Below are positions 28,001 to 38,400 of a stretch of DNA of 64,000 nt, one piece after another; the first letter of the stretch is position 1, and each line of letters starts with the position of its first letter. The stretch spans positions 3,612,001-3,676,000 of the forward strand of contig JAFEUB010001120.1 in NCBI GenBank assembly GCA_024529925.1, read 5' to 3'. Source of the stretch: Ophthalmolycus amberensis. Lineage: Eukaryota; Chordata; Actinopteri; Perciformes; Zoarcidae. The position numbers and the translations under genes are program-made. The notes under the pieces were generated by a model. That model did no database searches, was not told the DNA's origin, and worked only from the letters and a program-made list of their open reading frames with translations.

Positions 28001-31000
28001 AGTTTTCCCGAAGCCCGGGGTAAAGCCATTAAATGTTTTGGGGTTTATTTTGAGAAAAGCAGCAAATCCTCACATCATCATTGAGCATTTTCACTTGAAA
28101 AATGACTTTAAAAGTTAATTGATTGATCAATGTGGTTGCTGTTTATCTAAAGCGACTAATTCTTTCAGCTTTAAATGGATTTTTTTGTGTTTTAGAAGGT
28201 GGGTAAGACGGAAAAGAACTTCAATCATGACTAGCCATATCTTAAAAACACATTGTACCAGTGATGATCATTTGATTGTAAAAGGATGTTGCAACACGTG
28301 ATACTGGACGAGGGCTGTAGATGCTCTCAGAATATTCATTACACAGGATGTAGTGGGCGGTGGGAGGGTTTTATTCAGCCCACATGTCGACAGCTTCCAG
28401 GGATTCAGCCTCCTCAGACTGCTGCCACCTCTGACTAAAGACACACCCCCCCCCCCCCCCCCCCCGATCAGCTGCTGTAAATTATTCAACATCCCGGTCA
28501 CTGCTAACCAGCCCGCGTTGATTTGAACTGACAGAGCAACTTCTTGTGCCGTCACACGTACAGAAACTACCGGGAGAAGACTCTATATTAGTCTATAGTA
28601 ATGGTGCAAGCTAGTGTGGGGGGAGGGGGGGCTACGTGTTGTGTGGTTTGTGTTGTCGTTCAAGACAACTGGGAAACGAGTGATTAAAAGGGGGTCCATC
28701 TCTTACCTCCAGTCCATCTTCTCCACCAGGTAAGCACACATCAGAAAGCCCGTCCGGTTGAAGCCATGCGTGCAGTGAACTCCTTCAAGGGAAAAAGAGG
28801 CAGCACAGAGGTCAAAAACTAAGAATCCTACTTTATATTTAATCTTGTAGAATTAAGCGAACACTTTCATGGTAGAATATGCTGGAATCGCGACATCGTT
28901 TCCACTATCTGCACAATCTTATCCAATGTGTTCCCCTCTCACGGGCCATGTGCATCAAGTCATTAACGCAAAAAGACTCACAAGCAAATCCCTCTTTCCG
29001 TAGAGACCCAGAGATTGATTTGGTTTACAATGCAGGGAGGTAAAGAGTGGATGAAAAGAAAACGTTCGGCTAAAAACCAAACAAAGTGACCCTCTGACAA
29101 ACAAGCAGGTGCACAGCAGGGTTCAAACTACACAAAATCAAACCATCCGACTCTCATATTTCCCGAGCAAAGGCCTGGCAATGCTAATGAAGATGAAATG
29201 AACCGACGTCAGGAGGACGGGGATCACATTCACCAGCCCAACTGTGTAATTTGGACTTTGCCTACCACAGAGACAACAACGCCTAATCACCAGCTGGCTG
29301 AACACAGGACATTGCAGAGATGACATTCACACATTCTTCTCTGATGTTTGAGCAATTTGATTTACCAGCCAGGCAGAAGAACAGATCTCTACGGGGTTAA
29401 AGGATGCCGGAGCGAGGTACAGGAGAGCGCCCTGCTGTCAATACTGTGAAAGTGCAACTTCCAATGATAAGAATCTCCCAGGATGCCTTCAGGCACCGTG
29501 TCGCAGCAGAATATTGTTCCAAACCAAACTAACGTGAGAGGGAGCTGCTTAAAAACTGGACAAATGAGAGGCGAAATGACTCGGTTGATCCTTTTAGATT
29601 TGATTTTTGTGACCCAACTCATATTAACGTGCTTATAAATATGACTAAAGTGAGTGATGTTACTGGTGTGTCTCCATGAAGTTGAAAATTCAATACAGTT
29701 GAAACAACAGTGCAAAAAACCCACCCACATACAGACATCAACACAATTTTGCCTTTTGAACCAAATGTATTTAGTCAAGGTTTGGTGTCTACTGGTGTCC
29801 TTTCACCTCAACATCACCTACACAGTGTTCACTGGGAGAGCAGTACGGTTTCTCAGGTGAACCTCCCACACTTTAAAAAAAACTAACATATTGATTTGCA
29901 CGACACTGTCTTTGTTTTTAATAAAGGATGTTGGTTAGAGAGCCATGGCCCTTTTGGAAATGTGCAAACGCCATGTGATGCTTGAGCAAACCTTGGGGCA
30001 GCAAGTTAACGTCCAGCTGCCACAGCGACTGTGAGCGACTGTGTGGCCGTCAGCAGGAGACTGGTTGTGCTGGGAAGCTGTGTGATGTTTAAGAGTGTGA
30101 CTATATGAATGTAAAACAAGCACCTCTTCATTTATAACACAGAGTGAGGCTGCTCTCTGCTGGACACATACGTGGATGCAACTGACGGCACAGTTAAGTC
30201 CTGCACTCTATGGACAAACATTACAATAAACATGTATTACAAAATTAAAATGAATCCTATTTATAAACTATTATTACCTTCCTGTTCGGTGTCAGTTTTC
30301 AGTTATTAAGCATTTAGTAACTTGCCTTATTTGTAAAGGACAGACTGAATAATGTTTTAAAAAATAGATATAGAGAACTACACAGCCACCACAGTAAAAC
30401 TATTGTTACTGTGAACTCAGGCGCCGAGTATGCAAGCACAAGAGTGCCAAAGTAATGTTTTTATTATATAAAGCGGAGGTGCTCCTTCTTAGGATTCAAG
30501 GTTTTCGAGACGTTGCTCAGGCATTGAGCTTGAATTGGTGCAGAAACAAATATCTAAATTAAATCTAAATCTCAAAGCTGTTCCAACAGTCTCAGTAAAT
30601 TATTCAATTTGCAAATTAATTTCCAATGCCAACTTCTGCTTTCATAGATCTTCATATTCTTCTGTGAGCAGACGTGATACAAATGAAGCTTCCTGAAATT
30701 CAGTCACATTGATTTAATCTTTATAAGTTGAAAACAGAGAGAATGTTTAACTTTTTTTAATGTAACTACTTGGAACACTAATGCAATCCTTAAATCTGTC
30801 TGTAAATTAACACAAAATGTCACTATTTGAGTCTGTGAGGATATCAAATGTATTATCTTCTACTAAACTAAATATTACTTCATATTTATTATAAAATCAA
30901 CTTTTAATTCAAACATTAAAAGAACTGAAAATAACTGTTTTTACATTCACTTTCTGACATCACGCTCACGTCCCTTAAATAATATATATATGAGGAAAAA

Positions 31001-33010
31001 ATTAAACAACCTGGTCCAGTGTAAATTATCAAAGCATTTCATCATTTGAAAATATTCTAAAACTGACAGTTACACAAACAAAAGGTAAAACAAAATGCAA
31101 TCAAACCATCAAAGAGGTGCAAACATAGTGCCAACAACACGATGCTTCTATTGAATATCTCTAGAAGACTCCAGATCATTTAAGCCTTCGAGATGAAAAC
31201 TATTTCACAGTCAGATAAACATCGCTGACTATTGAAGAAAATACAAAGAAGCACAAAATCAGTTATGGATTGGCTCCGGCTGTTGAGCGGTGGTTTTCTT
31301 ACCTATTAATTCTTCAGGATTCTTCTCGATGAAGTTTTCACAGTGCCTGATGAACATTGCCGTCGTGTCTATTGAAGGGCATTCTCCGTGGCTAAAACAA
31401 TCACAATGACACTGGTTTTACTCACAATTAGTTTAACTCATGGCACTGTGGGTCTGGATAAACAATTATTAGTATTATTATGACGGAATTTACTCGTACC
31501 CTTTACACTGAACCTTCACATATTTTATGCCCTCTTTTTCAATGTCATTGCAGTCATAAAAACGCGTCGTGTTCGTCAAATCCACCAGCAAACCCATTTT
31601 CACCTGAAGAAAGACCACACAAATAAAGACATTGTGAGATGTGGGTTTTTCCACTTCAAAATGTCACTCTGAACTTCAGTCGACACAGATGTTACTTACT
31701 TTCAGACTTTTTAAATAGTTGAACAGCATGCTCGGGTGAAACCTGTTCTCCTCTAGAACCTGGTCGTCATATCTGGGACCCAACATCGTTTTCATCGGCA
31801 GGAATTTACCTATGAGGGGAAACCACAAGTAATGAACCGGTGGTCCTCAGTATTACACTATAATATCTATAATACGATAGCCAACGCATTGATCAGCTGG
31901 CTCAGCCAAAGCTTAATTGTTCTTTACAGGATGACATTATCCTCAATCAAATTGCTGAATTCTGCAAAGCTCAGTCAAATAAACTATGAAATATTGTCAA
32001 CAATTACCAAGATTACCACAATCAAAATAAAGAGCAGGTTAAGAGCTGTGGTCGTGTTACATCAACCCTGAAATAGCACACACGTGATATTTGTTGTCAT
32101 AGCTAAGGTGGTTAATATCCAACAAAACGGTAGCGCTGTGCCTTGTACTGTCACTTCTGTCCAGACTGTATATATAGCACAGGCATGTTGTTACACACAT
32201 GGCTTTAATGGATAGCGACCATAACGCAGCATCATGCACAACCATGCTACAGGAGCCACTGTTTGTTTTGACACGTGATGCTTCGACAGCGATGCTAGCC
32301 AACTCAGTAGCACTTTTCTGATGCACTGTTTCCAGCAGGAAATAAACGGATGAAGCACAAACACACAAATTAATATTTTGTTCAGAATTAAATCACAATT
32401 ATTGAGTAATAAAAAGTAAATTTGTCCACGTATGTTCGCAAGGAGTTGGGCATTGCTCCACCCCCTCCCCCCGTTAGCCACTGGAGCCAAGTTAGCTAAA
32501 CAAAGCGCCAAACCAAACTCCGTTTAAAAATGTAACTAACCAAGTCTGTCTCGCTACAACAGGACAATGTACCTATCATTTAAATAATGTCTCAGCTTCT
32601 GTAGTGCATTGATGTCATCCAGTGAGGTCGGCATCCCAGTTCATACCAACTATCGCTGAATTTAAATAAAAGGAGGATTCATGTGGACTACATTGCTCGC
32701 ACAGCGTCACTATGTTGTGATGCTAGTAGCCTCGCCATGTATGAATGACTGGAACTACACAGAAATAATAGTTTAGTGCTGCTTGTTATAGCATGACGTT
32801 TGGACATTTAAAAAGCATTAGAAAAGGCATAGCGATGTTAAACCAGCATGTTTTGTGCGACGAAGTTGCACTAAATTGCGTAGCTTGTAGCACTAGCACT
32901 GCGTAGATTAAAGTGCTTAATCTAACGTTGTGTTGTCTCTTCTCACCTGCCACAGGTTGTCCTCTTCTGGGACAATTCCGCCAACGAGGAGGGGGTCCGG
33001 TGTGTGACAT
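866..33010 (-). CDS. rngtt: mRNA capping enzyme (RNA 5'-triphosphatase/guanylyltransferase), 3'-partial
   Basis: This nuclear enzyme caps nascent RNA polymerase II transcripts: its N-terminal cysteine phosphatase domain removes the RNA 5' gamma-phosphate and its C-terminal nucleotidyltransferase domain adds GMP. Eleven exons join in frame (32947-33010, 31700-31809, 31500-31603, 31303-31391, 28707-28782, 27384-27633, 25127-25236, 23396-23497, 11502-11637, 8611-8682, 866-1030), giving 1278 nt or 426 codons. The start is MSHTGPPPRWRNCPRRGQ, close to the mammalian N-terminus. The phosphatase signature HCTHGFNRTG puts the catalytic Cys at residue 126, as in mammals. The guanylyltransferase KADGT motif puts the GMP-accepting Lys near residue 297, and LLDGEMIID follows. 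Mammalian RNGTT is about 597 aa, so the last third (the DGLIFQP-type and KWKP-type motifs and the OB fold) should lie left of base 1. All junctions are phase-consistent GT-AG. Identification is by family recall, not a database search. Confidence 0.97.
2600..2665 (+). mobile_element. Eroded LINE reverse transcriptase relic (motif B)
   Basis: The plus-strand frame FGVPQGSILRPF matches the VPQGSxLGPxxF motif B of non-LTR RTs. Sequence on either side no longer reads as RT, so this is an old fragment. Confidence 0.55.
2848..2975 (+). repeat. Copy of common fish dispersed repeat (family R1), eroded
   Basis: Contains GAGAAGCTCGAACCAGCAAA and a following TTTGG block, the same phrases as copies near 15380 and 49005. 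Confidence 0.5.
5278..5300. repeat. (AT)n microsatellite
   Basis: Uninterrupted alternating AT of about 22 bases. Confidence 0.85.
8611..8682 (-). CDS. rngtt: rngtt exon 10
   Basis: Exactly 24 codons, phase 0 at both ends: EMIIDKVNGQPVPRYLIYD then IIKFN. It completes LLDGEMIID across the junction. Confidence 0.95.
8683..11501. other. rngtt intron 9 (2.8 kb)
   Basis: Holds a (TG)n tract at about 8934-8951. I saw nothing else that I can support. Confidence 0.5.
11502..11637 (-). CDS. rngtt: rngtt exon 9
   Basis: Encodes YMMLINGKNEVFMVDRDN, TIFHMANLEFPFRKD and STLLDG, covering motif III and the start of the DGE motif. An 11.8-kb intron separates it from exon 8, the largest in the window. Confidence 0.96.
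14325..14490 (+). repeat. Dispersed repeat family R1 copy
   Basis: Shares AAATGTCTT, AAGCCCAA, ACATCTTCA and CCCAAAGA phrases in the same order as the copy at 46440-46675. Confidence 0.5.
15370..15530 (+). repeat. Dispersed repeat family R1 copy
   Basis: Contains GAGAAGCTGGGACCAAAGAA, TTTGCT and a 3' ATCAATTATCAGAGTAGTTG block that ends many fish copies of this family. Confidence 0.55.
18140..18215 (+). repeat. Dispersed repeat family R2 copy
   Basis: CGCCAATATTCAGTAAAATA and a following TGCGATCAGGA are repeated with few changes at 19761-19795, in the same orientation. Confidence 0.45.
19735..19815 (+). repeat. Dispersed repeat family R2 copy
   Basis: GGCCAATATTCAGTAGAAAT then ATGTGATCGGGA match the copy at 18140-18215. 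The element ends cannot be set by eye. Confidence 0.45.
22727..22747. repeat. (AC)n microsatellite
   Basis: Alternating AC of about 20 bases in rngtt intron 8. Confidence 0.8.
23396..23497 (-). CDS. rngtt: rngtt exon 8 (guanylyltransferase motif I)
   Basis: Encodes SGFPGAQPVSMDRENLHF, then YKVSWKADGT. The Lys of KADG (about residue 297) is the expected covalent GMP attachment site, motif I of the capping enzyme/ligase superfamily. Confidence 0.96.
23498..25126. other. rngtt intron 7
   Basis: Nothing coding is seen. A perfect 14-bp inverted repeat lies at 23706-23741. Confidence 0.5.
23706..23741. repeat. Perfect 14-bp inverted repeat (hairpin)
   Basis: TTAACTCATTAAAT at 23706-23719 and its exact reverse complement at 23728-23741 are separated by 8 bases. 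Confidence 0.8.
25127..25236 (-). CDS. rngtt: rngtt exon 7
   Basis: Encodes GAVFLDGITVKGVTQVTTQ, PKLGEVQRM and CQGMAEWD, the N-terminal edge of the guanylyltransferase domain. Confidence 0.95.
26027..26678. mobile_element. hAT-type MITE with 8-bp target duplication
   Basis: The element starts CAGGGTAGGAAATTTACA and ends with the reverse complement of CAGTGTCGGAAATACACG. TATATATC lies immediately outside both ends (26019-26026 and 26679-26686), a perfect 8-bp target-site duplication. The CAGGG-type termini and 8-bp duplication are hallmarks of hAT transposons. The 652-bp element has no transposase frame, so it is non-autonomous. Subterminal GGGGGCA/TGCCCC blocks recur inside both ends. Confidence 0.85.
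26790..26930 (-). repeat. Dispersed repeat family R1 copy (reverse orientation)
   Basis: On the minus strand TTTGGCAGTTCTGCTTGAAA and AAATGACTGAGACAATTAAC match the R1 3' half (compare 49035-49085). Confidence 0.55.
27384..27633 (-). CDS. rngtt: rngtt exon 6 (end of phosphatase domain and acidic linker)
   Basis: Encodes SIEAAVAAFSQARAPGIYKG, KELFRRYGDEEDAPP, then WCFDDDSGEVDDDGN and a Ser-rich stretch ending GKRKKEKLKL. This is the end of the triphosphatase domain and the acidic/Ser-rich linker to the guanylyltransferase domain. It is GC-rich compared with its introns. The donor is GTAAGA. Confidence 0.96.
27940..28130 (+). repeat. Dispersed repeat family R1 copy
   Basis: Contains GAAAAGCAGCAAATCCTCAC and CACTTGAAAAATGACTTTAA followed by a TTAATTGATTGATCAA tail, the R1 3' half. 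Confidence 0.6.
28446..28465. repeat. C20 homopolymer
   Basis: Twenty uninterrupted C on the plus strand, hence a G20 run in the rngtt pre-mRNA intron. Confidence 0.85.
28707..28782 (-). CDS. rngtt: rngtt exon 5 (phosphatase active site)
   Basis: Encodes GVHCTHGFNRTGFLMCAYL and VEKMDW. It carries the cysteine phosphatase loop HCX5R(S/T) with the nucleophile at residue 126 and Arg at 132, so the triphosphatase should be active. Confidence 0.96.
28783..31302. other. rngtt intron 4
   Basis: Nothing recognised in 2.5 kb of AT-rich sequence. Confidence 0.45.
31303..31391 (-). CDS. rngtt: rngtt exon 4
   Basis: Encodes HGECPSIDTTAMFIRHCE and on to NPEELI. The CKGHGECP junction of the family is rebuilt exactly across the intron. 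The exon ends with one base of the Gly codon before VHCTHG. Confidence 0.95.
31500..31603 (-). CDS. rngtt: rngtt exon 3
   Basis: Encodes VKMGLLVDLTNTTRFYD through YVKVQCKG, the second block of the phosphatase domain. The donor is GTACGA and the exon leaves two bases of the Gly codon completed in exon 4. Confidence 0.95.
31700..31809 (-). CDS. rngtt: rngtt exon 2
   Basis: Encodes GKFLPMKTMLGPRYDDQ and following residues to NYLKSLK, the first part of the RNA triphosphatase fold. The exon opens in phase 1, ends at a codon boundary and uses donor GTAAGT. Confidence 0.95.
31810..32946. other. rngtt intron 1
   Basis: No exon or repeat is supported here. Confidence 0.45.
32947..33010 (-). CDS. rngtt: rngtt exon 1 (start codon)
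   Basis: The ATG is at 33010-33008. The exon encodes residues 1-21 plus one base, including the conserved PPRW and NCPRRGQPVA segment that opens the triphosphatase domain. The donor is GTGAGA at 32946-32941. The first 21 codons match the family N-terminus, which fixes this start. Confidence 0.93.
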
Positions 33011-33389
33011 GTTCAGAAGAGGCTTTAGCGCAGTAAGTCGCTGATAATAACTAAAACCTCAATGCTCCCTCGCTCAAAAGGCGGTGATCCCCGGGTTGTC
33101 GTTCACCCAAGCACCGCGGACTAAGGGCCCTTAGCTACTAATTCAGGAGAATCATCCGACAAGTTCACGCCTGCAGTCAACTTTATGACGGGCCGGCAGG
33201 TAATTACACGAAACATAGGTTACTGCACCTCGCGGATGATTAGCATCCCCAAAATGATGTCATCTTTTTAGTCTGTTTTCCTGAAATCCAGATAGTTAGC
33301 AATTAGCTAGCATAACGTCACTCCAGTCACCCAAAGAGCCTTCTACTACTGGTTAATGTCTGTAGTTCAGCGAGAGATCCCGCGTCATA

Positions 33390-33403
33390 CTGCCACCTGC
33401 TGG
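33390..33403 (-). promoter_or_regulatory. Candidate CTCF binding motif
   Basis: The minus strand reads CCAGCAGGTGGCAG, which fits the vertebrate CTCF core CCASYAGRKGGCRS at every position. It lies about 380 bp upstream of the rngtt start codon. Occupancy is inferred only. Confidence 0.45.
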
Positions 33404-34957
33404 CCTATACGAGGAATTACATTAACGTACGAAAAAAAATCATAGTAGCATATTTTAGGATTGTTTAACTTTATCGATCGTCCAGTAGTCTTTTCTACAA
33501 AAAAATAAATACATAACAAGAAGATTGATGTATGTTTTTATTTTTCCACACGTCCCCAATCTAAATAGATAGAAAAAATACGTGCAAGGGTGTGTAACCG
33601 CAACAAATTAGGCCTACATCTATAAATCAACATATTGACACAAATATCCCTCATCCTTAACATGTAGGCTGCTGTTTTTATGTCAATTACCACTCTGTTA
33701 AAACCTAGTAGGACTGTATTACTAATTCATTTTATTGTCAGCCCATTGATAAATGTATATTATATCAAGACATCATCCTTTATCTTTCAAATTGATTACA
33801 AGCAGCGCATTAAAACCATTTGTACTTCAATAACAAGACAGCTTGTAAAACACAAAATGCATGTACTTTAGTTATTTATTTGCCGATCTTAATGTCTTGA
33901 TAAACCCTGGTTATATGTGTTGTTGTTGCATGTTCAATAAAAATAAATCATAAAAACCCATGCCAGTTTTCAAACTCATTTACTTTATGAATATACATTA
34001 CATGTTGCAGTGTCCATTGGTCATTTATACAGTTTGACCCATTAAACAAACGTAATATATAAACATTCATTTAAATATATGATGATGCATTGGATAATTT
34101 CTGTAAACAGCTTGAGTGCAGTTCTGAAGCATTTTGTGCCCCATTTTCTACCTAAAAGACACTATACTATCTCATGCATATTTAAAATTAGCTGTGAAAC
34201 GAATAAATGCTCTACAATTAAGCAGCTTATTCATGTCATTGTTAAGATTCAATGCCAAGTTGTACAGGAACAATTGCAATGAGTGACATCTTTCCAGTGT
34301 CAAGCAAGCAGTTTACTACTGTTTTAACAAGCGCAGGCATCACTGATAACAAACAGGAAACATATGAAAATGAATTATTATTATAGGCAATATTATGACT
34401 TTTACAAAACGATATTCTCACCATTTACATAAATCCTCAGCCTGCTAGGACAAACTTGTGCTTTGTCATATAATATTATACAGTCTGTAGGCTACATATT
34501 TGTTTCATAATTTCCACCGCATAATGTGTACCCCAATTGCTCTATCAAATGAATGGTATCTACATCAAGAGTTCGGAATGGTCCACATTATGTCGTAGAT
34601 GAAGACAAAAATGAATCCTTTTTATCAACTTTGCATTAAATCAGAGCAAAAAAAGTTGCCAAAGGGATATACCGGTACAGTTATGTCTATATAATTATCT
34701 CAGCAAAAGACATTAAGTTGACTTAAAGCAGCTACACACGTTGTTTAGTTATAAATATTATATATTGGTATCGATAAAGGATAGACAGTGGCACAATTCT
34801 ATTTACACAAAACATAGCATTTATGACCTGGCTTATGAAGTCTGACATAAGAGTACAATCATTCTTCTTTCCTCTCACTCCACAGTGGACACATTGGCAG
34901 GCAGGAAGATGCCACACTCAATCATGGAAGTCTTTTGCAAGATTAAACCACATCTGC

Positions 34958-34963
34958 TTTATT
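34958..34963 (-). terminator. Candidate poly(A) signal of the cytokine receptor
   Basis: AATAAA on the minus strand, about 60 bases beyond the proposed stop at 35024-35026. Confidence 0.35.
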
Positions 34964-35023
34964 TGGAGCTTATTGACTTGTCTTTGCTTTCGGAATGTTG
35001 ATATTGTTTGGCTTTCACTCCCC

Positions 35024-35420
35024 TCACCTTGCCTGGCCTTGTTGTAACATGTCCAAAGTGACGTAAACCGTCACGGGTGCTATCTTTTCTGTCTGTTTCA
35101 CTGGAACACTGCTTACATTGTTTATTGAACTTCGAGGCAGAGTTTTCTGCAGAAGACTGACTTCGATACGGGCTGTTCTCTGAAGGAAGCAGGGCTGTGG
35201 AGTCATCAGGAGAAGATAGATGCTGTGTCTCTACAGGTTCGACTGGGTCTACTAGCGCTGGGCCCGTGGCTGGGTCGACGTATTCCCCTGTCTGGTCACA
35301 GGCTGGGATACCATCACAGCCTGTGAGTGGAGAGGTGGGCGTTCGCTGCGTTTCCCCTGTGTAAACCCTGTCACAGACGCTTTCTGTAGGATTGCTGAAT
35401 GGCTGGAAGGGACACGTTCC
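35024..35420 (-). CDS. Receptor exon 15 (cytoplasmic tail, contains apparent frame break)
   Basis: Starts GTCPFQPFSNPTESV in the frame set by exon 14 and reaches STALLPSENSPYRSQ, which resembles the STQPLL and YxxQ region of gp130 relatives. Beyond SASKFNKQ this frame gives a Cys/Lys/Ser-rich run to a stop at 34959, whereas the +1 frame gives VSSVPVKQTEKIAPVTVYVT then LDMLQQGQAR and a stop at 35024-35026. I judge the second reading more protein-like. One extra base near 35110-35150 would join them. Confidence 0.65.
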
Positions 35421-38400
35421 CTGTGGACACATCCACACAAAAACACACAGAAAGTGGATTATTCAGGAGATAATACCCTGGTTACAGAATCATATTTGTA
35501 TATACACAAAGGCTGATTCCAGTATTTACAGACTCAATATATTTAGATTTGGATCTTCATGTTGAGAATCACAATTTGAAGTAGAGCTGCAACTAATAAT
35601 AATTTTCATTGTTTTCTCAAAGAAACAATTACACAAAATAGTGGAATACTGTATGTCCATTATAATTCATCAAATAACTTTTTGAATGAATCAATGTATA
35701 ATCTTAATTTAGAGACAATATAATCTTGAGCAGACTTTTTTGGTGTCTGGTCAAAATCTCCACTGGGATTCATCTATCCGTTTTCATGACGACCACCTGT
35801 TCATATTTTCCTCCCGGACCACAAATGAGCTAGAACTGGATCGTCTCACTCCCTCAGCCACTTTAAAACGGATGTAATTCCCTCCTCGCTGAGTTCACCT
35901 CTTGATGACTCGGTGCTGGCCACAGCGCCAATGAACTGAAAGCCGGGTTAGGCACTGGCTTCTCCCTGAATTTATTCCATCTAAAACAAAAGGAAGATTA
36001 AAAGCAGCATTAGGACACAATTTTTCAAGATTTTCTGGACAAAATGTGATGCTTACTCCCTGTATGACCACCAAATGTAGTACAATATCTCTTTTATTAC
36101 CGCTGACATGGAAATGTTCTTGGTTCAGCTTAATCTTATGAAATCAATCCATATTACATCATTCGTGACAATAAAAGATTGAAACTCACCGAACAGCGCA
36201 GCAGACTCCAAAGGATAACACAAGAAGTATAACGATGCTTCCGGAGACACCGACTGCTGTGATGAGCTGCGGATCTACGGAAGAAAGAATAAATTATCTT
36301 ACATATTAGTTTGTTGAACTGAAAAAAATGACTCACTTCTCTAGAACTCTATAATGCATGCGGTGGGTGCGTTACTGCATCTGAGCCAGATCTGGGCTGG
36401 ATTAAAGCAAAGACTATGGAACTTTTCCAGGACAGCAGCTACTGTCGCCACAGGTGACAGTACAGGACATAGTATCTCTTCAAAGGAAGGCAGCTGCTGT
36501 GAGAATCTCAGCAGGCTGTCCCTTCCAACCGACGTGCCAAAGCCTGCATGCAACACGAGGGTGAATCTGTTTGCGTTAAAACACCAAGGTAACCAAGGTA
36601 AACACCAAATACCTCCAGGCTCTTCCAGACTTGCAAGAACAATCCACTCCTGAAGGTGAACACATTTAAACACTTCCCCAGAATAGCCAATCGCTTCATA
36701 ATACGCAGAAGTGATGCCATCGCGGCGGAATTTCTCAATTTCTGAGGGCCCATTCCTCTAAACATGACAGTTCTGGCAGGTGGTGGAGCCTTCACGACAT
36801 TTGCACTGCTATGTTGTGTTGGTGCCAGTGTTGGCCCGAGCTGCTCTAAACCTATAACCCAACAGAGGGAGACGACTGTGTCAAATTGTTGCACATCGTA
36901 CCCCTCTAGTTCTACGAGTGCAGGCCTCTCAACGTTCTAGCGAGTCACACCGTGCAAAGTCTTGGGCTCATGATAATGAAGGGTTAAAGGTCCACACTGT
37001 AGCTCCCCTAAGTGCAATTCCTTAGGACATCCAGCAGCTGCGCTCATAGAACGAGGGCTCAAATGTGTGTAAAATGTTTGTCTGAGCCCTTACGGAGTAC
37101 TCACCAAACCTTTTGGTTTGAAAGAGCGTCTCACGGCTTGTGGCAGTTCCAGTAAGAGCTGTGGCATTGACTTGGACGCTGTAATAGGTGTCTGGATTCA
37201 GATTTTTCAAAGAAATGAACTGCTCTGTGCCATCTACGGGAACATCTAGAAGAAAACCGAAATGTCATAGGGAGGAACAGCAAGAGGAAATCTTCAACTC
37301 ATTTGGAAAGTTAAAAACAAGTCTGAGGTGGACTTACTGAGCTGTGGTCCGTTCTGTATTCCATAGAAGACGGTGTAGTTGACAACAACACCACTGCATG
37401 CCTCCTGCGATTTCACATTCCAGCTCACAAGGGCACTTTTGGCGTCTGGATGAACCTGGATGGTGACATCTCCCGGATCTGTGGGGAACACGTTTTTTAA
37501 AAATCAGTCATGAAAATAAAGAAACCTTTTCAGAATCATTAAAAAGATATCGGAATGACGCACCTCCTACTCTGGAGCAGATCTGAAGGGCTTGTGTGCC
37601 ATGACCTGTCTCGTCACCAAAGAGGGGAGTGACTGTGATATTGTATGGCTGCTTGTGGTCTGTAAGGAAGGGGAAAAGCGGCAGGTGATTGTTAAAACAC
37701 ATTAAAGTGCCGGCCGGTCAGGTGGTCCACCACTTTGGACCAGACTGAAATAAGACATGTAATATCATGACATTTTGTAATGACATTCATGGTCCTCAGA
37801 GGATGTCAACTGGCTTTGAGGATCCCCAAGATTTTCCCGTCGTGCCACCACAAGGTTGACTTTTGTGGTTGTTTTTTTTGTGTGAAATGTCTCGACAACA
37901 TTAGAATAAAACTGGTGTGACGTTAAAGGTGCAATGTCTGTAATGAGGCTGTTTCACCGGCAGCAGAGCCTTCAGCAGCTGCTGTTACACGGGTTAGACT
38001 GATGCCTGTAAATCTAGATCGTATGGAGATGAAATGCTGACCCCTATCTCTTTGAAGCAGGTGCTAGGCAATACACATGTAATATCATACAATCCTGTAT
38101 TGTAATAACTGGTGATACCCATATATGCTTTCAATTTAGCATCATCATCTGGTCAAAGTGTTGATTTGTCCCAATTTTTTGTATGACATTCCCATCAGCA
38201 GCAAATGTATTTTGTGTTAACCGCTAACTAACCGCTAACACGCTAAACTAAAATGGTACGCTTGGTCAACATTATACCTGTTAAACATCAACATGGTACA
38301 TACATGGCTGTTAGAAAATAGAGTTTGAGAGAGAGAGAAGTTCAAGCCCTGGCTCCTCTCTCACTTCCACACCGCTGGTCTATAAATCCGACGACGCAAA

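Larger units (their letters stand above)
27634..28706. other. rngtt intron 5
   Basis: Holds an R1 repeat at about 27940-28130 and a 20-base C run at 28446-28465. No exon is seen. Confidence 0.55.
33011..35023. other. Intergenic: rngtt promoter side and receptor 3' flank
   Basis: About 2 kb between the rngtt start and the receptor stop, both on the minus strand, so the receptor lies upstream of rngtt. It contains a CTCF-type motif at 33390-33403 and a candidate receptor poly(A) signal at 34958-34963. It has no other supported feature. Confidence 0.5.

Noticed and set aside
34959..35023. Longer receptor C-terminus ending at 34959
   Set aside because: It follows the raw frame, but the residues after SASKFNKQ look like out-of-frame translation, while the +1 frame gives a coherent end at 35024. 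Kept as an alternative in the exon 15 entry.
36341..36894. Open frames of 100-128 codons on both strands in a receptor intron
   Set aside because: No domain, and receptor exons 12 and 13 join directly in phase without them.
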